Shown here: one piece after another, positions 49,431 to 60,372 of the stretch
Position numbering within the stretch: position 1 is the first letter of the stretch
Layout of the letters: each line of letters starts with the position of its first letter
Source of the DNA: Datura wrightii
Lineage: Eukaryota; Streptophyta; Magnoliopsida; Solanales; Solanaceae
Direction: 5' to 3'
DNA: 64,000 nt
NCBI GenBank assembly: GCA_035772735.1
Contig: JASDFA010000019.1
Location: forward strand, 88,100,001 to 88,164,000
Position numbers and translations under genes: made by a program
The notes under the pieces: model-generated
Database searches by the model: none
Seen by the model: the letters and a program-made list of their open reading frames with translations, nothing else
Told to the model about the DNA's origin: nothing

Positions 49431-50694
49431 CGAAGGATGACAAAGCAACTGCTGATCGCTCCTGATCCGCCTCGACCCTATCTGAACAATCCCTCATAAA
49501 GTGCCCTGGATTTCCACAATGATAACATACAGTCTGCTCCTGACAACACTGACCTGAATTAGATTTCCCACACAGGGGACAAGGCAGCAATGGTGGTCGC
49601 CTCTGCCCCCTCCCCACTCCTGTCGCCGAGAGCTAGATGGAGCTGGGCCTTGGTCCCTTCTCTGTCCCTGAAACTGAGGTGGGGCACTCACTATTGGCCT
49701 AACTGACTGCCTGGATGACTGAGCCCCTGGGTCACCCTGCGACCCTCTATAAGGATCCACAGTCCTAGCTCTCTTTTGTTGCTCCTGCTATCTCCGAGTA
49801 TCCCGTAAGTGATGAACCAAATCCTCTGCCCTCTGGGCAAAAGCTGGAATTCATGAAATGTCCATGTGCTCCTGAGGAGATATCCCCAAGAAATCTCGAG
49901 CAATATAAAGCCCCAACCCTAACACGAACCGATGAACTCTATCCTCCATCGCTGAACCATGTGAGGAGCATACCTGGCAAGAGAATTAAACCGAAGACAA
50001 TACTCACGCACACTTATACTTCCTTTCTCTAGGTGCAATAACTACTCAGCTCGAGCCTGTCGAAGCTCCTGGGGTAGATAGTGGTGCATAAAGGCCTCGG
50101 GGAAGTCTTCCCACTCAACTGGTGGTGCATCGGCTCCTCTGGATCGAGCCCAAGCCTCATACCACAATATGGCCACATCACATAGTCTAAAGGCCGCCAA
50201 CTCTACTTCCTCAGTCGTTGTAGCTCGCATCACCTTTAACACCCTATAAGTCTGATCGATAAAGTCTTGAGGATCCTCCCTCGGGTCCAATCTGGTGAAT
50301 ATAGGAGGGCTCAAACTCAAGAACTCATGGGCCCTGGAACTCTAAGTTGTCTGGCCTATATGTCTCTCCATCGCCTCCAATCGTCGCTCTTGACCTGCAG
50401 CTATACGAACCATCAGCTGATTAGCTCCCTCAAGACCTTGTCCTTCCGGAACAATTGGAGGGATCACAGGCGTGGGAGGGTCGTCCACTCTACTACCCTC
50501 AAGTACTGCTGGTGCGGGAGGAGCTGGAGGTCTATCTACCATTGCTCTGGTCTATGCGGGAGGAACTGTAATACCTGGGGCAGGAGATTCACTCTGAGCC
50601 TCTGAGCTATGTCTCTGATCCACTAGAGGGAGACTAGTACCCTCCCAACAGCTGTGTCAATAAACCTTGTAGTCATCTTCCTTGTCACAGGCAT
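49431..50694 (-). pseudogene. gag of element B
   Basis: Begins MPVTRKMTTRFIDTAV at 50694, with a stop soon after. Core at 50042-50320: FTRLDPREDPQDFIDQTYRV, LCDVAILWYEAWARSRG, WEDFPEAFMHHYLPQELRQA. Zinc knuckle CYHCGNPGHFMRDC at 49486-49527 with canonical spacing, and an earlier CPLC-type cysteine group. A proline-rich leader (APPAPAVLEG region) lies at 50342-50542. Frame breaks at 50342 and near 49690 show it is inactive. Confidence 0.88.
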
Positions 50695-50884
50695 ACTTTG
50701 AAACAATAACACGATTTAGATATCACAGTACTTATGAGCACGACCTATTGCACGAACTATTAGTAAAAGAAGTGAAATAATTCCTAATGTCCTGTAGCCT
50801 CCTGATTATAAGTATGGTGCACAACATACCCATAAGAAAGACTCTACTAGACACGGCTTTGTGGACTCCCTAGGACACGACTTT

Positions 50885-50896
50885 GCTCTAATACCA
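50885..50896 (-). other. Primer-binding site of element B
   Basis: Minus strand TGGTATTAGAGC, the initiator tRNA-Met type with one C-to-T change, 4 bases inside the 5' LTR. Confidence 0.9.
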
Positions 50897-50900
50897 AGTC

Positions 50901-53666
50901 TATCACACCCCAGAACTAGGGTAGGGTGCAACTGGCACTCGATTCATGGTTGATCGAGAAGCCAGCTATATAGCATCTATAAATGTAACACTAAGGCTGA
51001 CCAAGCCACCTGTCACAACCAACAAAGATAAATACTGGGCCAATAATCCCTTGACAATTATAAATATGCAACCTGGAAAACCTACAAGGCTACAATAAAG
51101 ATAAGCAAGGCAATGAAAAACCGATATGACTACACAACCCACACTACTATACAAACTAGTGCACATCAGCCTCTTCAGAGTAAACAAATTGAACTGCACG
51201 GGACAGGGCCCCAGCCTACCCATGTTGTACACAAAACTAAAAATAGTCCAAACTAGGACATGGCTCCTGAAAGAAAGGTGCATACAACTATTCTGCTGAA
51301 GTTTGGCTCCTACTACGTACGATGATCTGAGCCTCGGCCTGTAACTGCAGCACGATTGAAGAAAGGGTCCCAAGATGAAGGGACGTCAATACGAATAAAA
51401 TGTACTGGTATGTAAGGCTGAAAACTGTAAACATGTAAGATAAAAATGATAACAAGGCAAGAAATAAGGAGTAGTAACAACCCGAAATTTTGAAAATAGA
51501 AACCTAACAATAACTCATTATTGAAGTGTAAATGCAACCATCTAATGCACAACAAAGACTATAACTGACATGCCAGTAGACAGCCAACCATAAAATCTAT
51601 ATACAATTCGTCCAGCCAGTGTACCATACCGGGGTAAAAATAAAAATGCCTCTAGTTGGTGTACCATACCGGGGTAAAAATAAAAATGCCTCCAGCTAGT
51701 GTACCATACTGGGGTAAACTCCGTCAAGCCTTTTATGTGTACCATACCGGGGTAAAATAACAAGACCTCCAGTCATGTACCGCACCGGCGTAAAATCAAT
51801 AAAGCTTACACAAAATCATAAATGGAGCCGATATGGCTTATACTGGACCAACTCACTACATACAACATAGAAATGACGAATACTAAACATGTGGCCTGCA
51901 TAGGCCTCCTTCGTAATGTATAACTGGAATTGAGTACATATAACATGTAAAGCTAGAAAACAGAACTTAAATGCATGCATTAAATTGTATGAATAATATG
52001 GAACTACGGATAACCTCAGAGTTTCAACAAAATTTATAGATCGTCTCCGAGGGACATTAGAGCTCAGAAACTCCCTAGCTTGCCATTCGGCTTATGGAAA
52101 AGGGATCATGAAATCTACCCTTGTCCTGACATAATTCATAACATACACATATGATAAAGGACAACCATAACCAGGTAATCATAATTCAGTAATCTCATTT
52201 ACCCTCAATAGCTTGCGACGTCTTTACGTGGCTTAAAATCGTTTCCACACCCTCATCTCGGCTCTTTCACCAATTTCAGGTAGCAACCAGACCTTTAAAA
52301 ACATTTAACATCACATATATATACACATGACATAAATTAAGGACCAGCTAACAATGCCCACGCTGAGGGGTCTCCAACTCCATGTACAACTACGACAACA
52401 ATCAACACAATATCACACTTTAGGTGTTTTACTTCGGCTAGGCATAATCTTAACATTTATCCTCAATGAAATATGGGACTTTAAAGCTTAAATGAAGCTT
52501 AACATAATTCCTCAAGACTTTTAAATAGGTCAATGTCTCATTTGATTCACAACACATGAATCGTGCTTAAAAGAATGATAGACGGGGCGCCTTACATACC
52601 TTTCTCCGATAAACTTTTCTCTAGTCGATTTCCTATCTCAATGATCATCCTTCAACCTCCTTAATCCAGTGGTTTTATAGGCAAACAACAAGCTTAATCT
52701 ATATCAAAAAAATGCAGCCACATAAATAATCATAGGCAGTCAAAATAGCAACAACAACACACGGCAACATCAACAACATTTAGCCATTTTCTCAACTAAT
52801 TTTCACTAACTTTTGAGGGAGAAAACAGAGGAAATTTTACCTTAGTTTTTCTGTGATTCTATCCCTCAATATGAAGTATAATTACAGAAAAATAAACAGC
52901 CAAAAAGCCTAAGCAAAACGAGCAAAACTCAGCTAACAAAGAGTCCATCGGCAGCTCACTTAGCTGCCAATTTCCAGATTTTTGCTTCGCAATTTGAGAG
53001 GTTTAAAAGGGGTGAAATCCTTACCTTTTTTCATGATTCTAACACTTACTCAAATATGTATATATAGGCAGTCCAAACATATTTTGAAACGCAGAAAAAC
53101 CTCTTCAAAACCTTGCCAAAACGAGCTCCAAAACAGCCCCTAACATACTTGGCAAAGTAATCTCAACTTATCTTGTGATTTTCTTGTACTTTGCTTGATG
53201 TTCCTCCTTGATTTTCATTGTCCTAACTGCTGGAATTGAGAGAGAAATGGAATCCTTAGCAATATGGTCGATTTAGGTTTAGCTGGAAATGTTTTCTACA
53301 AGTGAAAAATCATACTTTAAGTAAATAGGGTGGTGGAGCCGCTAGGGCGTCATGCCCACGTCACTGCTCGCGATGGTTCGGTAAAATACCCATAACTTCT
53401 TACTCTGAACTACGATTGACAAGCGGTTTGATGTTCTGAAAACTATACTCAATGTCCTTTAATTTGATATATCTTGGGACTTCTAATTAATTATATATTG
53501 GGATTATGGTTGTTTAAAATTTACCCTTACTTATGAACTTCACATACTCTTTGGTTTTTTGATCGTACACAGTTCCCTTTTCACCTACGACCAATATACA
53601 ACCTGTACTTTTCCTAACCTAGCATAAAACATAAAATAATCACCAATAATTTTTTGGGGTTTTATA
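50901..53666 (-). repeat. 5' LTR of element B
   Basis: 2766 bases, plus view TATCACACCCCAGAACTAGG to GGGGTTTTATA. Same layout as the 41591-44352 LTR, with the subrepeat array at 51618-51795. Confidence 0.92.
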
Positions 53667-53671
53667 AATTA

Positions 53672-54796
53672 TATGGGCTTGCCCTAACTTTAACATACTT
53701 AAAATAGACTTGATAGTAAAAATCATAAATTCATACATGGGTAATCATAAACATTCTTTCATGCTAGATATCTCATCATACTGGAAATCATAGATTATAA
53801 ACTTGACTTTTCATGAAACTTGCATAATTGGGGTATAATTATTTCTAAAACTTGAAATCATGAATTTATAATCAATTTGCACATAAAAACTTCCCATGAA
53901 TCTTAAAACATCATTTGAAACATGAAGGGGATTGACCCATGAATTAAACATTGATAATTTCATAAATTGGGTTAAAACCCCCATAGAATCATACACTTGA
54001 ATTTATGAACTTGAGAAGGTATTTGGGCATGAGAATGAAGGAGAACTCTCATTCACGACCCTACATACCTAGGTAAGATGATTCTACACCCTTCCTTGAA
54101 GGCCGAAGAGATTTGGGGAAGAACAAGGGGAATTCTTCGACTTGATCTTCAATGGAACCCTCTAATCTTGCATGCATGGGAGAAAATGTTTTAGAATAGG
54201 CCAAACCTTCTTTAAACCATCCTAATAGATCTTAAATGGCTTAAGAGCTTAGGAATTATGAAATTTCCCTTACTAAAATTGCAAAAAACTTTACTCTGCC
54301 AGATGTCACGACTCACAACAAGAGTCCTACCTCCATATGACTCGTGGTTACCATTCGTAGTCACCACTGTTTTCCCTGACTTTTCTGATGTTTTCCACAG
54401 GTCAGACCACAACTTGTACCACCAACCTATGAGTTGTTAGGTTCACTGGTGGTCAATATTTCAAAGTTCCTTAGTTCCTCCTCATTGGTGCAGTCCATGA
54501 CTCATTGATTCACCCTACGAGTCATTCCTTGACTCGTTCCCTCCAAATTGATGCACAAAAGATCCCTTATGATTACTGACCATGGTTCATCCTACGACTC
54601 ATGACATGATCTCATGAGTCGTACCTTGACTCATTACTAGTGGGCCTCCTATTGCAGATTCTGACCGTGTGATACCACGACTCATTACTCCGTCCCACCA
54701 ACCTACTACGAGTCATTTTGAGTCATTTTTTAAATATTTTCTGCTGATCACATTTCAAATCATTAGTCTAGTCTTAGGAACCTTTGGGGTATTATA
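53672..54796 (-). repeat. 5' LTR of element A, outer part
   Basis: Continues the LTR interrupted at 41590 and ends GGGGTATTATA at 54796, next to the GATGT target duplication. Contains CGAGTC/GACTCG motifs at 54290-54720. Confidence 0.87.
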
Positions 54797-55366
54797 GATG
54801 TATTTAGACCCTATTTGTTTTTATTCATTATCATCTTCATTGATGACATTTCGATTTACTCTCATGGAAAAAAGGGCCATGAGGAGCATTTAAGGAATGC
54901 ATTTTAGACTTTGAAGGATGAGCAACTCTATGCAGAGTTTTTAACATGAAACTTCTTGTTGAGTCTCGTGGTATTTCTTGGTCACATGCTAATTAAGGAA
55001 GGTATTATGGTAGATCCTAAGAAGATAGAGGCAGTTCGGGATTAGTCTAAGACCACATCGACCATAGAGATTAGAAATTTTATGGGTTTGGCAAGTTACT
55101 ATCAATGGTTCGATGAAGATTTTCTATTCTACTACATATCCATTGACGAAGTTTACTTAGAAGAATGTGGCTTTTCAGCGGTTCGATGATTGTGAGGCGA
55201 GCTTCTAAAATCTCAAGACCTTGTTGACTTCAACTCCTATTTTTACCTTACTTTTTGAAGGTGAAGGATTTACAATCTATTGTGATTTTTCTTGAGTTGG
55301 TCTTGGGTGTGTGTTTATGCAGAATGCGAATGTGATAGCTTATTCTTCAAGGTTTTTGAAAGTTCA
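54797..55366 (+). pseudogene. RT (C-terminal part) and RNase H start of element E
   Basis: Continues exactly where 33021 stopped: DVFRPYLFLFIIIFIDDIS, with FIDD at 54836-54847, then KKGHEEHLRNAF, FLGHMLIKEGIMVDPKKIEA and the connection region. RNase H starts near 55250 (CVFMQNANVIAYSSRFLKVH) and is cut by LTR D. Several stops. Confidence 0.87.
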
Positions 55367-57976
55367 TGTTATACCCCGTAGATTCCCGACACATAGATGG
55401 CCTATTCACGTGTTGGTTAAGAATATTTAAAAGCCATGCATACTAGAAAAAGGCCCAGGGAAAGATCGGACAAGCGCCAAGTTGGCACGTCGCAAGACAA
55501 GATGCGATTTGTAGTGTCCAAGTATATAGAGCTCAGTTTGTGATATAATTTCCTTTAATTAATAGAAGTCCCCCCTTTAAAGTGATGATAAGTGGCCTTA
55601 AAAAATTTAATCATAATTTTCCTTGGACTTCCATGAAAACGCACAGAGGGAGAAGACGAAGAAATTGGAAAAATAATCGTTCAATTACGCTGCCAAACGC
55701 AGTCCAAACCCAAATTAACCTCAGATACCGAGGTATTTAGCAGTAGAGAGCATTCCAACGGATTTAGTTTCGTGAAATACGGCCGACGAATCGTCGAGCT
55801 ACCAAGCTAAGGTAAGTAGAATTGCTCCAAACTAGTGTCTATGTGCTCCTAGCTATGAAGTGAATACTTCTCCCTTCTGGACTTCTGAAAAATAGCGAGT
55901 TTTTGACCGTCTTTTGATAAGCCTAAGTTTAGGCTATAATTATATCGAAAGTGACGTTATTCTTTAGAATAAAGTTATATTTAGTATTAATTGACGTATA
56001 TATGAAAGCAGTTGGGAGAAATAGCGGGAGTACTGACCGAGCCTCGTCCGACAGTCGGATAACCCGAGGTTAAGGTATGTAAAGCTAGTTCCTTCGGCAA
56101 GTTAGTAGTTTTAGCCCTGTATAGTATAATAGACTCCGTAATAAAATTTACGGACTCGGATGTTAAGTATTGTGCAAGTTCAGTAAACCTAGTTTGCGTT
56201 GTTATATCGTATCTAGTCTGAAAGTTAGAAAAGCAAGCGCCCAAGGGAAAGTTAGTAGTTCAGATCCAATATAGTCTATTATGTGATTAGCAAGCATGTT
56301 GTAAGAATAAAAAGAAATAGATTTTCATAATAAAAGTCAGTAAAGAAAGATCAGATAGACAGACAGTTATGGCTACAGATTAGCCATCCAGACAGATAGT
56401 ATCTTGGCTACAGATTAGCCATACAGTTAACAGAGATTTTAGAATCAGTATAATCAGTAAAAGAATCAGTTCAGTATAGAAACAGATCAGAACAAGAAGC
56501 TAAATTTCATATAGTCTTTTCAGCTATACATGCTTGCTATTTATATGTGCTATTTGTTTGTTGAGACTTGTTGTGGTGTGAGGGCACCTTATTGAGCGTC
56601 CTCGCCGCCCCTGGGTTGGTAATCGTGTCGCCCACTGAGCGGGTGGGTTTTACGTCACTCCAAGGAGTGGCATGCCGTCCCCAGCTTGGACGAAGGTGGG
56701 ATGTAGCTTTCCCCACAGCAGTCGGATCAGCATTACAGGTGTAGCTCCGGTATCAGATAGCCCTGTTGAGTGTGTCCAGGGAATCAGACCCTATCTGTTA
56801 CTGTCTGTACATTCAGTTATTACAGGTGTAGCTCTGGTTTCAGGTAGCCCCGTTGAGTGTGTCCGGGGATCCAGACCCTATCTGTTACTGTCTACGCAGG
56901 AGTCCTCCGGACCCAGACAAGGTTGCTTATATCGGAGGCTATGGCCTGAGCCGGAGACCCAGGAGGCCGGTAGAGGAGCTCCGAAGTGAGTAGATGAGTG
57001 GAGTGACATATTTTTGGTTGGTTTTGACCCGGGTAGGGGTATATAGATTGTTTGCTAGCTTGGCGCCATCCGACTTATGGGGGTTGGTATTGGCTCTTGC
57101 TTGCTACTTGTATATCTATTTATGTGCTATATATATTGTATACTAGCTACTAGACAGCAGGCCATTGCGTCTACAGGTACGCCTCTGCCTTATCAGTACA
57201 GAAAGCCCGATCCAGTTTATGTCAGCTTCTTCAGATTCAGTTATCTCCTGCTATACAGAAATGCTAGTTATGCTATCTTTATTCAGTTGTTCTCAGTTGT
57301 ATTATTTCAGTTTCTTTGCATAGTCAGTATCAGTGATACTGACGCCCAGTGGGGCGCTACATACTTGCCTGCAGGTACTCATAGACGAGGAGGCTATCCC
57401 TCGTGATTCCAGTCAGCTATTGAGTATTCAGCTCCTATCATCCGGAGTCTGATTTCCAGAGGTGTAGCTCTTTTTCTTTTTGTACAGTACGGGTAGGTCG
57501 GGGCCCTGTCCCGATCATTTCTGTTGTTATTCCTAGAGGCTTGCAGTCTGTATATATTTCCCTGTGGTCAGTTGAGCCGGTCGTGTGAGTCTGTGCAGTT
57601 TGCTGTTGCTGTTTAGTATTTCAGTTTATGTTGGCCGTGTGAGGCCTTAGTTTGACAGTAGTGGCGACCTTGCTGGTCACGTAGTCTTACAGTAGTCTTG
57701 TGTTGATATTACAGATGACTAGACAGCATGGTGGCCTTGTCGGCCCGCATAGGTTCCTTGTTATGAGTGTGTTCTGGTTAGCTGTTATTACAGGTACAGG
57801 TGGCTATAGGCCAGTTGGCCGGAGGCTGTGTTTACAGCCATTATATATCCGGTTTGTTTCTTGGAATAGAGCTAGAGCCAGCGAAAGCACCAGATGTGCT
57901 TAGGCTGGACCATTTAGCAGTCCAGAGTCTAGCAGGCACCAGGTGCCCGTCATACCCCTCTAGGTGGGATGTGACA
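55367..57976 (+). repeat. Solo LTR D, 2.6 kb, target duplication GTTCA
   Basis: Starts TGTTATACCCCG and ends GGTGGGATGTGACA, flanked by GTTCA at 55362-55366 and 57977-57981. RNase H codons read VH-EKNY across the gap. Two open frames inside (56672-56989 and 57077-57406) arise from its GC-richer and repetitive parts and resemble no protein I know. Confidence 0.85.
56733..56901 (+). repeat. 87-bp tandem duplication in LTR D
   Basis: Copies at 56733-56819 and 56820-56901, each with TTACAGGTGTAGCTC, GTTGAGTGTGTCC and CAGACCCTATCTGTTACTGT. Confidence 0.9.
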
Positions 57977-59024
57977 GTTCATGAGAAGAACTACCTTACT
58001 TATGACTTAGAGTTAACAACGATAGTTATGGCTTTGAAGATTTAGAGGCATTACCTCTATGGTGTTCATCATGAAGTTTTCACTAATTCTTATAGCGTCC
58101 AATATATTTACAACTAAGGGATCTCAATTTGAGGTAGAGGAGATGATTGGAGTTGCTCAAGAATTACGATATTATAATTCTTAGCATCCAGACAAGGTGA
58201 ATATGGTAGTAGATACCATGAGTTGGAAGGAAGTCAACATGGACAATTTGGTTATTTGTAGCTGGAGGAGCAACCTTTGGCTATAGATGTTTATTCCTTA
58301 GTTAATAGTTGTGTGAGACGTGATATGTCAAAGCATGGTAGGGTTCTTGCTTGTGTTTAGTGACAATTACTTTTGATGAAGTATTTAAGGCTTGACAGCT
58401 TGAAGATAAGAAATTGTGCATGATTCGAGCTAAGCTGTTTAGAGGTGAGGCTAAACAAGCAATTTTGGACCAAAAAAGTATTTTGAAGATCAAAGGTCAT
58501 ATTTATGTTTCCAGAGTGAATGATTTGACCAAGTTGATCATGGAGTAGTCTCACAGTTCTAGATATTCTAATCATTTTGAAGATGTATCATAATTTAAAT
58601 CAGCACTAGTGGTGCAAGATGAAGAGAAACATTGTGGAGTATGTGTCCAGATGTGTGATTTGCCAGCAAGTAAAGTATGAGCACTAGAGACAAGGTGGTA
58701 CGACTCAGAGGATGTCTATACTTAGAGTGGAAGTAGGACTGGATTGCAATGGACTTTGTGTTAGGGTTACTACATACTTTGAGAAACTTTCATGCTATTT
58801 GGGTTATTGTGGATAGGTTGATCAAATAAGCTCATTTTGTTCTGATTTAGACTGCATACATTTCATAGAGATTGGGTAGAATCTACATTCAGGAGATAGT
58901 CTATTTACATGGGTTGCCTATTTCCATCATCTCAGTTCACATCTCATTTCTGTAGGTTTATGTAGAAGGAGTTGGATACTCAAATTGATCTTAGCATAAT
59001 ATTTCACCCACAGAGAAGAGCTTC
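57977..59024 (+). pseudogene. RNase H end and integrase part of element E
   Basis: RNase H continues EKNYLTYDLELTTIVMALKI, then [12 protein letters not shown]. Integrase traces: CQQ-type residues near 58660, AMDFVLGL-like near 58745, AIWVIVDRLIK near 58795. The sequence leaves integrase after a SPTERR-like stretch near 59015 and passes into 3' LTR, so the integrase C-terminus and chromodomain are deleted. Heavily decayed. Confidence 0.75.
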
Positions 59025-59905
59025 ACACTTTCTCAACTCCGCTCCTACATGGTTGGTTCTATTTAGGCAAAGGGTGGACTGTGCATTAGGGTCTGCTTCG
59101 GTGTCGTCACACCTGCAAGGTTCCTTCCCCCTCTGTGAAGTCGAGTAACATAAGTGGCTTCCGCTTGTATGGAGTTTTTCTTTGCGAGTTTGCGGGTAAG
59201 ACAAATTGTCCTTTTCTGAGAAGATCACTATACCCAAAACGGTGGGGTTTTCAATAGTTCAATTTCATTGTTCTTGATTTTGGGAGTTTGAGAGATCGAT
59301 TTTGCGCGATTTCTAAAGGGGTTTTCTTGATTTGATCCCGGAGTAAGAATCTAACCCTAGATTTTCCCACTATTTCATCATTTATTTATTATTTAATATG
59401 TATTTAGGTACTAGAAATTAGGGTTTATGTACCTAAAATTGAGAAATCATATTTTGGTGATTTGGAGTTCGATTCACACTCGAATTTGATGAAATTTCAT
59501 ATTTGAGACCCTTATGGTTAAACAGATTTTAAAATAAAATTTCTATTTTAGCCTTAGGGGCTCGGTGTTGACTTTTGAGCCCAAGATAAAAGTATAGCAA
59601 TATGAGTATAAATAGACCCATATACTCACGTAGAATAAGTTACTGATATATTGGGAGTATTTTGAGGCTTTTTGTGAAGAAAAGTCACAATTGTGAGGGT
59701 TCCTGGAATGTTTACTTAGCTTTCGAGGTAGATTATGGCTTACTCTTTTAGACATTTGAAAGATAATTTATCAAATTAAGTATGTTATGAGTTGGGAGTA
59801 TTGGTTGATTCCATGTTAGAGCGAATGACTTAATTATGTGCAATCTAGGTTGGAAATTAGCTAATAGACATTATATGACTTGAATTGCTTATGTGTGGTT
59901 ATATC
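59025..59905 (+). repeat. 3' LTR fragment of element E
   Basis: Diverged match to 21058-21945 of the 5' LTR (shared GGTAAGAATCTAA, TTAAAATAAAATTT, GTGCAATCTAGGTT-like phrases). Cut at 59905 (ATATC) by the next insertion. Confidence 0.75.
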
Positions 59906-60372
59906 TTTCACAACCCGGTCTACACCCTAGATGCGGCATGGTACTTAGAGTCACAAGTGACCCCAATCTAATGCATGGATTAGAATATTACTTGCATACT
60001 AGAACTGAAAATGGAAAACTAAGCGGAAGATGATAAAGTGTAAAAATAATCTTTTATGAGAAATGATAAAATCTGGTAAATATAGGAGTTTAAACAACAC
60101 CGATAATAATAAGCTGATACTGATACTATGTTTTCTAAAAGACTCTACTAACTGATGAGTTGTTGGGAAAAGCCCCCAACAAACTCTAATGTCTGTAAAC
60201 TAGACATGTCAATAAATGAAAATAAAGAACCTGGTCGTCGAAAGATGAGGATTCACCACTAACAACTACTAGATGTCGCCGATGAAGTGAACTGCAATGT
60301 AGATATTGGATACCGAGCCTATATCATAAAATGATATAGCATAGAAAGTATGCGTCAGTACTTGGAAAGTAA
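59906..60372 (-). repeat. Minus-strand LTR H, 3' end portion
   Basis: Plus view starts TTTCACAACCCGG, like the left end of LTR A, and resembles 33022-33475. The middle of the LTR is absent; an inverted copy of the 5' half follows. Confidence 0.75.

Larger units (their letters stand above)
41591..53666 (-). mobile_element. Element B: full-length Ty3/gypsy element, 12.1 kb
   Basis: Two 2.76 kb LTRs, primer-binding site, gag-pol and polypurine tract, all on the minus strand. Perfect 5-bp target duplication AATTA at 41586-41590 and 53667-53671, lying inside the 5' LTR of element A, whose undisturbed sequence is seen at 34213. The two LTRs differ at roughly one base in ten to fifteen over their first 200 bases, so the insertion is not recent. 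Contains a solo LTR at 44465-45906. Confidence 0.93.
33022..54796 (-). mobile_element. Element A: full-length Ty3/gypsy element, split by element B
   Basis: LTRs at 33022-35361 and 40429-41590 plus 53672-54796, internal region 35362-40428, primer-binding site next to the 5' LTR. Target duplication GATAT (33017-33021) and GATGT (54797-54801), one mismatch, within the reverse transcriptase of element E. Coding order on the minus strand is gag, protease, reverse transcriptase, RNase H, integrase, chromodomain, as in Ty3/gypsy. Frames are broken. Confidence 0.9.
21058..59905 (+). mobile_element. Element E: old Ty3/gypsy element split by at least five later insertions
   Basis: Its pieces, all on the plus strand and in order: 5' LTR part 21058-23011, gag 23210-23733 and 26202-27000, protease to 27326, reverse transcriptase 31571-31883, 32769-33021 and 54797-54960, RNase H to 55366 and from 57977, integrase to about 59024, 3' LTR fragment 59025-59905. 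Each break is filled by another element. All coding pieces carry many stops, so this is the oldest layer. Confidence 0.82.

Noticed and set aside
56672..57406. Two open frames of 105 and 109 residues as host genes
   Set aside because: They lie in solo LTR D, overlap a tandem duplication, and show no recognisable domain.
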